From positions 131,815,610 to 131,879,609 of the forward strand of contig CM039462.1 of the NCBI GenBank assembly GCA_022414725.1: a DNA stretch of 64,000 nt, written 5' to 3'. A program made the translations under genes and the position numbers. This document shows, in pieces, positions 48,057 through 60,763 of this stretch; the stretch's first letter is position 1; every line of letters starts with the position of its first letter. Below the pieces are notes generated by a model, which worked only from the letters and a program-made list of their open reading frames with translations, did not search any database and was not told the DNA's origin. Source of the stretch: Microglena sp. YARC. Taxonomy: Eukaryota > Chlorophyta > Chlorophyceae > Chlamydomonadales > Chlamydomonadaceae.

Positions 48057-51000
48057 GGGGGGGCTTTTGGTTAGAGTCCCGAGCAGCGTTCGGTTCATAC
48101 ACGTATACTCTTGTATGCAGATATGTTGCAGACCTAAGCAAAAGCGACCAGCCCATATGTCTCAATAAGAGGTCGTGATAAAAATAAGATTACTTGGAGT
48201 GTGTGTAGGGGGAGGGGGGGGGGGGGGGGGTAGAGTCCCGTGCAGGGTTACACTGATGCACATATTTGACCTTGTAAGCAGACATGTTATAGCTCAGGAT
48301 AAAGGGGCCAGCCCACGTGTCTGAAGAAGAGGTAGGGATGAAAATAACACACTTAAGTGTGTGTGTGTGTGTGGGGGGGGGGGGGGATATAATTAATGCC
48401 TTGAACTTGTGCACGTGCCCCCAGCCGTCATGGCTGCATCATCATCATCATCGATGTCTTCAGCAGTAACATGAACATTTAAAGCACATTTTCAGGTTTT
48501 TCTCGTCAAAATATATTAATCCAAGCTATCTATTTTCTTTGTCCTGCCCATAATAGGCTGGTGCTACTGCCAATGCAGCTAGTAGAGGTGGCGTGAGGCG
48601 AGGACAGAAACGCAGCGTAGGAGCTGGTGATACAGGCGGAGCAGACGCGGACACGGTAAGCAGCTGACTGTAACATACCTCACACACTCTCTCATGCACA
48701 CACACACAAACACACAAACTCTCATGCACACACACAAACACACACACTCTCATACCTCACACAAAAATACACACTCTCATATCTCACACACACTCGCATA
48801 CACACACAAACTCTCATACCTCACACACACTCGCATACGCACACACAAACACACACACTCTCATACCTCACACAAACACACATACTCTCATACCTCACAC
48901 ATACTCTCTTACACACACGCAAACACACACACTCTCATACCTCACACACACTCTCATACACACACGCAAACACACTCTCTCTCATACCTCACACGCAAAC
49001 ACACGCACTCTCATACCTCGCACACACTCTCATACACACACGCAAACACACTCTCTCTCATATCTCACACACAAACACACACACTCTCATACCTCGCACA
49101 CACTCTCATACACACACGCAAACACACTCGCTCTCATACCTCACACACAAACACACGCACTCTCATACCTCACACACACTCTCATACACACACGCAAACA
49201 CACTCGCTCTCATACCTCACACACAAACACACGCACTCTCATACCTCGCACACACTCTCATACACACACGCAAACACACTCTCTCTCATACCTCACACAC
49301 AAACACACGCACTCTCATACCTCGCACACACTCTCATACACACACGCAAACACACTCTCTGTCATACCTCACACACAAACACACGCACTCTCATACCTCA
49401 CACACAAACACACGCACTCTCATACCTCACACACACTTTCATACCTCACACACACTCTGATACAAGCACAGTCGCATACACACACAAACACACACTCTCA
49501 TATACATACAGGACACAACCATCTCTATATAGGTCCTAAAACATCTCCATAAAAGCATTTGGTTGTTGGGCTCCCATGACCCTCCCCCCACCCCACCCTA
49601 ACACACTGCCTGTCACACACACATTCACTGCCTGAAACACACACACACACACAGGACAAACCATGGTGAGCAGCGGACCGTAACATACACACAGGCTATC
49701 CGTGATCAGTGCCTGTATCTTGGTGCTGAGCCGTCTCCATATAATCTGGTGGTAGTCAGGTCCCCATGACCCTCCACCCACCCCACCCTAACACACTGCC
49801 TGTCACACACACACAGGAAAAACCATGGTGAGCAGCAGACTGTAACATACACACAGGCTATATGGATCAGTGCCTGTATCTTGGTGCTGAGCCGTCTCCA
49901 TATAATCTGGTGGTAGTCAGGTCCCCATGACCCTCCACCCACCCCACCCTAACACACTGCCTGTCACACACACACACAGGACAAACCATGGTGAGCAGCA
50001 GACTGTAACATACACACAGGCTATATGGATCAGTGCCTGTATCTTGGTACTGAGCCGTCTCCATATAATCTGGTGGTAGTCAGGTCCCCATGACCCTCCA
50101 CCCACCCCACCCTAACACACTGCCTGTCACACACACACACAGGACAAACCATGGTGAGCAGCAGACTGTAACATACACACAGGCTATATGGATCAGTGCC
50201 TGTATCTTTGTGCTGAAACGTCCCCATATAATCATCTGGTGGTGGTCAGGTCCCCATGACCCTCCCCCCACCCTCGGGCCCCCCCCTCCCCCCCCCTAAC
50301 CCAACCCAACCCAACCCCCCTCTCCCCACCCAACCCACCCAACCCCACCCTGAGCAGCAGACTGTTACATACCTCACACACACACCATCTCACACACTCT
50401 CCACAGCGCAAGTCACGTCGACGACGGAACAGTGCGGAGGAGGAGGAGGATAGTGGGGCTGAGACTGTACCGCTTATGTCTCAACAGGTGGGATATGACG
50501 ATAAGGGGGGGGGGGGGGGGCAGAGAGAGACAGAGATAGGTGGACGGAGCAGAGGGACTGGACATTTATATTTCTTATTGATCTCTTTCTATCATAGGGC
50601 TCAAGATTTTACGAGTTCTTAATGTTGATTGGAGGTGTCTGAGTTTACTATGCCTCTGAACAGCAACTTGGGTGTGCTACACAGTTCACCAGGCTGAGTG
50701 TGGTTGTGGGGGAGGAGGGGGATCTGACTAGGGAGGGGGAAAGGGGGGGGGGGGGGACTTCTTGTGTAGCATGTTTTCCCCAATGAACTTCCCCAAAGGC
50801 ATGAAGGGGGTGTGATGAGAAATCCAACGAGGTATATGGTTTAGGTTGCAGGGCATAGCTTTCCTTTTAGCTTCTAGGCAGCTCCCTGTACCAGCCACTG
50901 GGAAAAGCCCCAGGATTTCAATAGTACGGGAAAGCTGTTTCTGTCAGCTTACAGATGCACCATCTTACTTGAAGCATGGCTGGGTAGCAAGCCAGGGGAG

Positions 51001-52185
51001 CTGCCTAGAAGCTGCAGCAGTCAGTGTCCATGCGGTGTGCAGTGCGAACGACTCCATCACAAATGAGCTGCCCCACCCTCACCCCCCCATCCCACCCCAG
51101 ACACTCATACACACTCCCCCCACTCCTCCCACCCACACACATGCACATACACACACCTACTGTGTCCATACTGTGTGCAGTGCGAATGGCTCCATCACGA
51201 AAGAGCTGTCTTAGTCAGCTGAAAAGAAAAGCTATGTTGCAGGGCCCACGAGAAGTCCGAGAGTCCTGTGCTCTGGCATTGCATTTATTTTGCGTGTTCC
51301 TCCACCCAGCATTTTCTTGCAGGAGCCCCCACACTACAGTCACCGCATTGTCGTCTGACCACAAGAAACACGGAACAAGTAACCGTGGCCCTAACTGTCT
51401 AGTAAACCCTGGCTTCGGTCCGCTGCACTCGATTCCATTGCCACTTGTCGCTCCGATAGCCAACACTCTCCACCGATTCTCCTCGTCGCTTGCGACGCCG
51501 CGAGGACTTGTTTCGACGACGCTTCGCCATTCCGTCGTTGCATGGCGACGCATGGGATTGGCGCTGCCCCCCAGGCTCCACGCTCCGCCATGCGATGGCT
51601 ACGCAACATTCTTGAAACAAGGCTTGAACTGCCCAAGTAGCTATTCAACCTGGCCTGCAGAAATCTGAAATAGAAACAATGCCATCCAGTTACCCTGTCA
51701 CTCACCAGTTCATTGGTTTGCTTCATCGCTAGGGACCGGCATATCATATTATGTTGACCAAAGGCGACTATGATATTATACAAATCGCATCATATGATAT
51801 TGTATAGAACTAGTAACTTTAGCCTAGTCAGACTGCAGGCATCATATGATGACATGATATCGGATGATATCATATTGCCGTTCCATATTTACCGCTAATT
51901 CACGTCCTGCTGTTGCAGGTCGGCTATGACCTGGGCCAGAAGCCAGCTGAGAGACTGACCCGTGGTAAGCTACGATCTGCTGTCAAGGGCTCCCAAGCAA
52001 CTGCCGGTCACGGTGTCAGTGGTACACACCAAGGCGCTGGCAGTGGCGGCAGTGGCACGGCCGCCTTCAAGAAGATGATGATCAATCGTATCCAGTCGCA
52101 TGGGGCGCAGGGTGGGGAGAACAAGAAGCCCAACAGGCATGTCGACACCTTAGAGAGCCTCATGATGATGGGCGATGCACCATAG
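43352..52185 (+). CDS. Ser/Ala/Gly-rich protein with basic patches, six exons (5' end not resolved)
   Basis: Exons: 43352 to about 43662 (acceptor CTGCACAG), 44452-45092, 46264-46401, 48557-48655, 50407-50487 and 51919-52185 (stop TAG). The last five join in phase 0 with clean GT-AG sites. The first reads AAIALAGSRKSMSDGLGALP.., then needs a frame change near 43527 at a CCCC run to continue as LPPMPAAMHIASSTTAEQGP; I suspect a one-base consensus error, so the join to the second exon is unproven. The second exon is Ser/Gly/Pro-rich with PLKRRKAVRW and ends DPYHMNLHLEINQLISKNNL, a likely helix. Later exons give NKSQKSRM, RGGVRRGQKR, RKSRRRRN plus EEEED (possible nuclear-targeting basic patches), and the last ends FKKMMINRIQSHGAQGG..HVDTLESLMMMGDAP. 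No family was recognised. Every intron holds junction echoes. Confidence 0.68.
43700..44451 (+). repeat. Six or more echo copies of the exon 2 acceptor, with telomere-like filler
   Basis: The genuine junction is CACACCACGTCAACAG|GGCCCATGCCTC. Upstream copies of GTCAACAG|G(A/G)(C/T)CCATG.. occur at about 43788, 43914, 44008, 44114, 44226 and 44332. The units are separated by CCTAAACCACCTAAACCTAA and AAGTGCTGACCAGCTTCCCC. Confidence 0.88.
45093..46263 (+). repeat. Echo copies of exon 2 end; ~160-bp tandem before exon 3
   Basis: The exon 2 end (GTACCACATGAACCTGCATC..AACAATTTG) recurs at 45122-45190 and 45225-45283, the latter followed by GTATGT. From 45710 to 46263 about four units of TTACCCCTCTGAGGTGGACT..GATGTCCGGCACTGCTTCTC precede the exon. 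Their boundaries resemble the genuine acceptor region (TGCTGGTGCGCAGAATAAAT). An AT-rich palindromic stretch (45340-45410) is related to family D. Confidence 0.8.
46402..47060 (+). repeat. Four echo copies of exon 3 end plus donor fused to family B
   Basis: Units of about 150 bp repeat GCAAGCATCAGGCAGCAAGA..CCAGGGGAA|GTGAGTATGTGTGCAAG four times after the genuine donor at 46402. Each unit starts TTACAGTCCAGGGGTAGACC (family B), in place of the native CCCAGATAGACC. Confidence 0.9.
47195..47295 (-). ncRNA. tRNA-like SINE or tRNA pseudogene
   Basis: On minus, TGGTTCAATGGTTGATCA (A-box-like), CTGGACTGAAGAAGG (anticodon-loop-like) and GTGTTTCGAATCCC (B-box-like) occur in tRNA order and spacing. 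The stems do not pair well, so I do not call a functional tRNA. Confidence 0.35.
47340..48420 (+). repeat. Tandem of CAGACATG..AGGTCGTGATAAAAA units with TG and poly-G tracts
   Basis: At least five related units (start GTAAGCAGACCTGTT, end GATACTTGGAGTGTGTG) each end in (TG)n followed by 10-24 G. 47590-47740 and 48070-48230 are nearly identical, a segmental tandem duplication. Confidence 0.8.
48656..50406 (+). repeat. CA-rich microsatellite and ~160-bp array of the exon 4 donor region
   Basis: 48680-49500 is a CACACA/CTCTCATACCTCA tandem that gives a false His/Thr/Ser ORF of 281 residues. 49560-50370 holds about five ~160-bp units containing CATGGTGAGCAGCAGACTGT and AACATACACAC, recognisable copies of the exon 4 donor (CACG|GTAAGCAGCTGACTGTAACA). 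50280-50345 is a C-rich tract. Confidence 0.82.
50488..51918. repeat. Intron 5: junction echo, TIR element, families E/F and D
   Basis: The first bases after the donor (GTGGGATATGAC) resemble the start of the next exon (GTCGGCTATGAC at 51919). 50868-51013 is a MITE-like element with 20-bp inverted ends (AGCTTCTAGGCAGCTCCC). 51418-51490 is a partial family E (-), 51510-51680 family F, and 51729-51889 an inverted family D copy. Confidence 0.75.
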
Positions 52186-52661
52186 CTCTCTCTCTCTCTC
52201 TCTCTCTCTCCTAGATGAGTTGCGCAGCCGCCATTAAAAAGATGATGGTCGCTCGCGTCCAGTCACATGGGGCGCAGGGTGGGGAGAACAAGAAGCCCAA
52301 TAGGCATGTCGACACCTTGGAGAGCCTCGTGATGATGGGCGATGCACCATAGCGCTCTCTCTCTCCTAGATGAGTTGCGCAGCCGGCATCAAAAAGATGA
52401 TGATCACTTGCACCCAGTCGCATGGGGCATAGGGAGGGGAGAACAAGAAGCTCAACAGGCATGTCGACACCTTAGAGAGCCTCGTGATGATGGGCGATGC
52501 ACCATAGCTCTCTCTCTCCTAGATGAGTTGCGCAGCCGGCATCAAAAAGATGATGATCACTTGCACCCAGTCGCATGGGGCATAGGGAGGGGAGAACAAG
52601 AAGCCCAGCAGGCATGTCGACACCTTGGAGAGCCTCGTGATGATGGGCGATGCACCATAGC
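52186..52661 (+). repeat. Three echo copies of the terminal exon including its stop codon
   Basis: After the stop at 52185, a CTCTCT tract and CTCCTAG|ATGAGTTGCGCAGCC precede copies of the exon end at 52215-52351, 52368-52507 and 52523-52661. All end in GGCGATGCACCATAG. The last two contain an earlier in-frame TAG (GGGGCATAG), so they have decayed. Confidence 0.92.
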
Positions 52662-54480
52662 TGCCATGGGCAGCATACTCATGTTTACTGACCGCAGACG
52701 TTGTGTAGCCCCAAGGCTAATAAGAAGAATTGTTGCAAGGTTCTATAAGCCGGCGATTCGGCTGCATCTGCAGAATATAATACTTTCCCTTGTGCGATAG
52801 CCACAGAATATTGGGAGTGGGACAGGGTGCGAACTCAGACCGATTATTGACATGTCCAGGTCTCTACACCGACAGTGTTTCTCCTTGCCAAGGCTGATAA
52901 GCTGTGGAATCAAGGGGCTAAAGAATCAAAACCACCATTGCAACAACAACAACAACAAACGCGGGGAACACTTGGTCTCCCTCCTAGATGAATAAATAGA
53001 TTGATGAGGATTATGGTTCCTTTAGCATGATGCCCTACTTGCCATGCACTATGCTCGACCCGAATGCTGGTGCCTAAATTGGCTTGAAATTTGCTGACTT
53101 GAATCAACTTGATAAGGGTTATGGTTCCATTAGCATGGTGCCCTACTTGACTCGAGTTTAGCCAGCAGCTTGACAAATGTAGGTAGACAAGGGGGGCTCA
53201 TAAATTGATTGGTTTGCCTTCCTCTAGGCCAGGGTGGTTCAGAGGGACTCCAAGCTCTGCATCTTGAGGCGCACCAAGTTCCAAGATCTACATCTAAGAC
53301 GCAACAGACCCTCCAAGATCTGCATCTCAGATGTAACGGACTCTCCAAGGACGCAACCAACCTGCTGGATCTGCGTCTTAGACGCAACAGACCCTCCAAG
53401 ACCTCCATCTGAGATGTAACGGACTCTCCAACGACGCAACCGACATGCTGGATCTGCGTCTGAGACGCAACAGACCCTCCAAGATCTCCATCTGAGATGC
53501 AAAACGCAGGGATTTAAACTAACCTGCTCTTTACTCTTGAGAATAATTGTTACAAGGTTTTATACGCCAGGTTTGACGTATAACCGTCTGCACATTGTAG
53601 CGAACAATTACCCCCCGTGCGAGAACTACGGAAACCAGGGATTTCTAGTAGAAATGTCGGGGTGCAGGTTTGAACCGGGGATGCCTCCGTTTGTGGTTAC
53701 CATTCTAACCCGTACACCACTCTATACTCTTGACAGCCAAACTCCCTCCCAGCCGGTATGTATGTTTATTGGTCGTGGGTCAGCATTTCCCGCCTACGAG
53801 ACCTACTGGTGCCTGCTTCCTCACTGATGTAGGAGTGACTCTGCCGATCACATCGACAAAATCTAGGTCGGAGACCCATCCTTTGAGGCGAGAATCCTTT
53901 CTAAATAGTGTTGCCCCATGGGCAGCAGACAACTAGGACGTCGTATCCATTGGAGCCCCTCAGTAACCACTCAAGCTTTGTTAGGTTCACGTTGCACTGC
54001 TCACCATGTTCTGTTCTGCCTATTCAAACGTATGTTACAGTCCAGGGCGAAGCCAATGTAGGCTGAATAGACCTGCTTAACCTCGAACAATAAAAAACAA
54101 TTAGACCATCAGGAGGGGGTGGATTAAGAAGTACTTGTTGACCCGGCCCCCAACCAGCCAACCTATCTGTACTAGGGGCTTTTTAGCCGAAGGACCTAGC
54201 TAGTTGGTTCAGGTCCACAGCAGGGTTGGCACGTCGGGACGGAACACTTTCAGGCTACGTCGCAGACGCAACGTCAAAGTGTCCGTTGCATTGCAGAACG
54301 CAACATTGGGAGGGTCGGTCAGGTGGAAACAAATGTGTTTTGTATGTTATCATATTTCCTTATTTTTATCATCTTAAACAGGATGATACAAATAAGGAAT
54401 AATATGATAATTGTAATTGTTTTTTTTGGTAAAAAGCCCTCTGCATGCCGTATGAGCACGAACTGTTGGCGTACAAGTCC
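52662..54480. other. Spacer with one possible exon and tRNA-like repeats
   Basis: 53228-53300 (+), after CTTCCTCTAG, reads ARVVQRDSKLCILRRTKFQD, which looks coding. It is followed by a decaying tandem of CAAGATCTACATCTAAGACG and GACGCAACAGACCCTCC (to 53505), again like exon echoes. 52722-52860 and 53535-53700 are two copies of a repeat whose reverse strand has a B-box-like GGTTCAAACC. Family B lies at 54030-54090. Confidence 0.4.
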
Positions 54481-54483
54481 TAG

Positions 54484-54658
54484 GCAAGCGACGTGGAAAA
54501 TTGGAGAGTGTTGGCAACGGAGTCAAGCGGACCAAAGCCAGTAAGTTACGAGACCGTTAGCTGACGTGTCAGGCTTCGTCTCAGTCCTCGGTCGGTCAAA
54601 CGGACTGCGGGGCGACCCTAGTGGCCCCATCCCCCCAGAAGAGGGGGGCTCTGCTAAA
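54484..54658 (+). mobile_element. Family E element
   Basis: From GCAAGCGACGTGG through GCTGACGTGTCAGGCTTCGT to GGGGGGCTCTGC. Confidence 0.7.
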
Positions 54659-54944
54659 AATGGAGATGGCGAAAGGCACCCAGAAGGGCCAATAATCATT
54701 CCTGCGCATTAAGGTTGGCTCACTAGGCTGATGTTACAGATTTGGGGAGCTCCATAAAATGGAGTTATTTTTACAATTATTTCCCCCCCATTCAAGCAAT
54801 TTGGCTGCTCGCCGTCTTTAGCTGTAAAAAAGGGAAATGTAAACGTGAAACACGTGCAGACAGTGCAAGACCTTGTTTACTTAAAACCCTCTCATCATAC
54901 TGCCTAGTCTCTCCATGCATCAGACAACCCCTATGCATGTATTT

Positions 54945-55105
54945 GTACTGTCCAGGAGTGGCCAAATAGGCTCAAGGGACTTGCCCAACTGTGTCAGGAG
55001 GGGATTGTCAGAATGGTGAACTACAGGCACAGGGATGCTACATCGGCATCTAGATATAGATGCCGATATAGCATCCGTGTGCCTGTACTTCACCATTCTG
55101 ACAGG
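54945..55105. repeat. Family B copy followed by a ~97-bp near-perfect palindrome
   Basis: 55007-55103: TGTCAGAATGGTGAA..AGGCACAGGGATGCTA..TCGGCATCTA is followed by its inverted copy, with only a few mismatches and almost no loop. Confidence 0.85.
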
Positions 55106-55109
55106 AATC

Positions 55110-56019
<910 letters not shown>

Positions 56020-56029
56020 CGGTTATTGT

Positions 56030-56733
56030 GTCAGTCTCCAGGTGGCTCGACCCGGGGACTCGCCCACCAAGGTACGAACCGTAAGCCCGTAAATGAAGAT
56101 GCAGCCATCTGCGTTTGCGCAACAAAAAATGATCCTTGGCATGGCGGATTGGCAAGAACCTTGCACCCTGAACGCGTCCCGACTACGGCACTAAGTTCAA
56201 CATCACTCAGGGTGATCTCATATCCAGTCCAGGCAGGTCCTAACGATCCGAGTCAGATACCATTTGGAAGTAGTATCACCTGCACCTGCGGGTGTATTGG
56301 CCATGGCTACCACTCCTGGTTGGCATGCACACTCTATCCATCCTCTCCATCGCCATCCAGAAAGAGAGGGGAGGATGTTGCACCTCACAGGTGAGTCAGC
56401 GTACTGTGGGCAGCGGGGCAGCGTGGGGGGCAGCGTGTGCTCCAACAGGGCGCACCCGCACGCGCACGACGGCACCCATCTGTCGGAAGTAACCGAGCCA
56501 ACAGTTTCGGTAGTCCGAGACGGGTAGCTGAAAGAGTTCGAATGCTTCGCGAAGAAAGGCGGAGCAGAGATACAAATGAAGAACGGAACCGGGAGCGAAG
56601 TCTGAGACCCCTGCCCGCCCCTGCCCATGTCGCCCATCGCCCAGGCCTTGCTAATGTGGCCGGTAGTGCTTTTGTACCTTTGCCAGTATCACAACATGCC
56701 CGTTTTCCATCACCCGCTGCGCCTGTTGATTAA
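56030..56733 (+). CDS. Possible small gene or terminal exons, unassigned
   Basis: An open frame to 56394 ends YPSSPSPSRKRGEDVAPHR at a donor (CACAG|GTGAGT). A second frame to TGA at 56733 has exon-like composition: SNRANSFGSPRRVAERVRML, REERRSRDTNEERNRERSLR, ending FPSPAAPVD. The acceptor CTCCAACAG fits the second frame only if the first exon is read in another frame, so the splice is unresolved. Arg/Glu-rich, no family recognised. Confidence 0.35.
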
Positions 56734-57333
56734 GTTTTCTTGCGCGCACTGCTAGTTTCACACACATAATTCTTCTAAAGCATGCTTAGGTCCTTTGGTT
56801 GATCGCATCGCAACATCGCAGTGCCTAATATGTTGGTCGTCCAGCAACGAGGGCTGAAGGCTTCCAGGCTAGAGGGTCGCAAAACTCGAGCTAGATGCGG
56901 ACGGTTTTATGTCTGGAAAAATGCAATCGGCAGGCCAACCGTCGATTCCTTAGTGAGTTGCTGGACTGCACGACTAGCGAAATGCCTCGTACAGCCTTAG
57001 TGCCCATGCTAACGTCAACATCGGCCCTAATGCCTTTCATCGCAGGTAACCAGAGCTCGGGGAGAGCACCTTTCCATTCTGCAGCGAACCTGGCAAGGAC
57101 TGGTACGACCCCATTTATAACTGAGTTGCATCACTTAGTTTAGTTTTTTTTAGTTGTGTATCATTTGGTAAAGAAATAGCGAAATAAGCAGCATGCAGTG
57201 AGCAATAGTCTTAGGGTTACCCCCCCCCCCACCCCACCCACCCACCCACCCACCCACACCCACACCCACACCACACCCACACCCACACCCGCTCCCCCAC
57301 ACCCACCCCATCCCCACACCCATGTCAATGTAG
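56734..57333. other. Spacer before the Ala/Ser-rich gene
   Basis: A frame ending at 57143 (MRTVLCLEKCNRQANRRFLS..) contains possible splice sites at 56951 (CCTTA|GTGAGT) and 57045 (TCGCAG|GTAACC), but nothing conclusive. 57220-57320 is a (CACCCA)n tract leading to the acceptor at 57333. Confidence 0.3.
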
Positions 57334-58798
57334 GTGAAAGGAACGCCCCTAGCTGAGGATTGTGACCCTGCCCCGGCTCCATCTCCCTCCACCCCATCCT
57401 CAACCCAACTGCCCCAACCACCTTCAAGTTCTTCAACATCAGCAGAGCAAGCAGGGAACTGGTCAAGCATCGAGAACTCAGACAGTAGTCCTCTTGCATC
57501 CCGCCAAGGAGCGGACAGCACAGGAGGGGGAGGACCCCCAGGCAGTGGTGATGCAACTGAATCCTTGATCCAAACCCAGGCAGAAGGTGTTGAGGGAGCA
57601 GCACATGGTGGCAGCGTCAACGCAAGCCTAGAAATGTCAACTCACTCTGAGGCGATGGACTCGCAGCTGAAGCAGCTGGAGGGCGTTAGCACCAATGCTG
57701 GGGAGGGGGTTGCCTCAAGCCTGGAAGGTCATTCAAGCAGCTTGTCCTCTCACCTCGAGGCGTTGACAAACAGTGCGGCAGGCAATGGATTACCAGCAGC
57801 GGGTGCTACACAGGGTGTCTTGCAAGATGTGGTCCGAGGGCTATCGGAGGAGGCCAGTAGAGGGCCTTTGCAACAGCAGCTGAGCGCTGTGGACAAGGCT
57901 AAGTGGATGAACGAGGTGATGACAGACCTGCACAGTAATGCATCCACAGCAGCAGCAAGGGAAGAGGCCTTGGCAAAGTCTAAGTTGAGTGCCGTGCAGG
58001 CTGCATCTGAGCTACAGCAGAGCATTGTACAGATGTCAGCGGGAGTTGGCTCCTCGGCCTCTGCTGGACCGTCCCCTGGCACACTCGATCAGCTATTAGG
58101 TGTCAACCTTGGGCTGGGGGCTGCGGCAGCTGCTCAGCAGCTTCCCACAGCCCAGGCTGCTGAATCAAGCATGGCACTACAGGATTTGATCCACGGCAAG
58201 CTGCAAGCAGCCGCAAACCAGGCCACGGGGGACTTATCCGGCAGGGGGGCGGCAGAAAGGCTGCAAGCCGTAATAGGCGACATGGCCTCTTCTCCCTTGC
58301 CTCCAGCCACTGATCCGGGTGCTGCCAGCTCAGCAACGCAGGAGCTTCACCAGGTGATGTACCTTATGGATTTGAATTTGAATTGCTATTTTTTTTTTCA
58401 TTTGCAATATCCACGGAAACTAGGGAGCACACTAAGCGGATTAGACAGTTAAAAGACTTGTCCAGGTCAACAGGTGATAGAGTTGCAGCGTTTTTATTCC
58501 AGATTTTGGTAGGCCAGGTTGAGTAGCTACTTGGGCTACTCAAGCCTGATTTCAGGATTATTGCGTAGCCATCGCATCACGGAGCGCATAGCGCGGAGCC
58601 CCTGGGGGTTTCGGGGGGGCAGCGCCAAACCCATGCGTCACCTTGCAGCAACGAAATGGCGACGCAGTGGCGATGTGTTGTAAACAAAATTAGTAAAGAG
58701 TACATCAAAAACTGGACCTTGAACTTGGTCACATTGCTCCAGCCAGCAATTTGGCTGCTTGCCGTCTTTGGCAGTAAATATAATGACCTGGAAAAGTG

Positions 58799-58856
<58 letters not shown>

Positions 58857-60699
58857 TATCATCATCACCACCATCACCATCATCAACACCATCAAAATCT
58901 AAGCATTCTTATCAACTCATGCAGGTGATAGAGTACATCAAAGCAGCTGCCACAACGAGCGGTGCAGGACTTGCAGCTGTTGGCTCTTCCTCCACCTCAG
59001 CTGCCTCGTCAGCTTCCCTTGCTGGCTCCATGAGTGCACTGCGTGACAGCGGCATAACCGCGGCCTCCGCTGCTCAAAACCCTGTCGACGCGGCCAGACA
59101 GCTGCAGAGCTTCATAAGCGGCTACAGTGGCACATTTGATGTCAGCACAGATGAACGCATCCAGGCAGCTATGGGAAACCTGCAGTCATTCATCGATGAG
59201 AATGCCATGTACGCTCCTCCTCCCATCCTAGGTATGTATGTGTGTGTATGTGTGTAGGTTGTTACGTATCGATACGAGCACCTTGGGGGCATACCTGCTT
59301 CGCTCATTCTGCTTGTCGCACTGCTTATTTTGCTTGCCACCTGCCACCTAAATGTATGTTGTTAATGTTGTTATGTATTTTGTTACAATCCAGGGGTAGC
59401 CAAATAGGCTAATAGGACTTGACCTACCATGATATCAGGTGGGGCTTAAAAAAAAAAGGATGACCTGAACCCCAAACAATCGTTTTACCGACAGCGTCCC
59501 AGAATTGAGTCCGTGCTAAAGTGATAATTTAATTGTGCGATTATAATTTAATCATCATCATTCATCTTAATACCCGTCCTAGGTGTGCAATTATAATTCA
59601 ATCAGCATCATTCATCTTAATACCCGTCCTAGGTGATGAGGTGTATCCAACAGAAGGCGGTCTTGCGGATCCCGCCTTTCACAACTACCTGGTGGATGGC
59701 GTGAACAACACGCTAGGCTTCGTTCAGCAGATGCTTAGGTCCCCAATGGGGGGAAGCTCGTTGGGGGATACCACCACAGCCGGCCTGAGCAGAGCAGATG
59801 CTGCATTGGCTTCGGTTGCTGCTGCAGACGCTGTAGTCAGCCGCCAACATCTGGAGCAACATTCAGTTGAGCTGTCAACCGCAGCAGGCAGCTTGAGGAA
59901 CCTGGTTGACCAGATTCAAGACGCCGGGTCCTTGTATGACGTGCGTTACATTCTGTGTGTGTTTTGTTACATTCTGTGTGTTTTTGTTTGTATGTATGAG
60001 GGCGTGTGTGCATTACATTACATGTGCGTCACTTTTTGTGTGTGTTTTGTTACATTCTGTGTGTTATTGTTTGTATGTATGAGGGCGTGTGTGAGGTTGT
60101 GTGTTTGTGGTGGTCAGGTGGACGTGGTGGGGGGTAGGGGCGGGGTGGTGGGGTGGGGTGGGGTGGGGTGGGGTGTGTGTGTGGGGGGTAAATGAAAGCA
60201 TGAAGCCGCTTAGGATGAATTGGTGTCAGGGTGGCATGCCAAGATTTTGTGGTGCTGTGATGCAGGGTTGTACTAAGGTGGCATGCAGAGATCTTGTGGT
60301 GCTGGGGTGCAGGGCAGGGGTGCAGGGTGGTGTCAGGGTTGTTTGCGGAGCTCTTACGGTGCTGTGGTGCAGGGTTGTATTAAGCTGGCATGCAGAGATC
60401 TTGTGGTGCTAGGGTGCAGGGTGGTAGCAGGGTTGTATGCAGAGCTCTTACTGAGCTGGGGTGTCGGGTGGTATGCATGTCAGAATGACAAGTCCTAGGC
60501 GCGTCGCAAGCTGCACGGAAAATTGGCAGGGAGTGTTGGCTATCGGAGCAACAGGTGGCACTGGAATCGAGTGCAGCAGATCGAAGCCAGGGTTTACGAC
60601 AGAACCAGGGGCCAGTAAGGGCCAAGTTAGAACGTGAGGGACAAACAGACAAACAGACAAATATACAAACAGACAGTCAAACAGACAGATAGACAGACT

Positions 60700-60763
<64 letters not shown>

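Noticed and set aside
48694..49539. 281-residue His/Thr/Ser ORF
   Set aside because: CACACA/CTCTCATACCTCA microsatellite within an intron.
58638..58930. Poly-Met, poly-His and poly-Ser frames
   Set aside because: (ATC)n microsatellite; only the part from 58925 on is exon, supported by the acceptor and phase.
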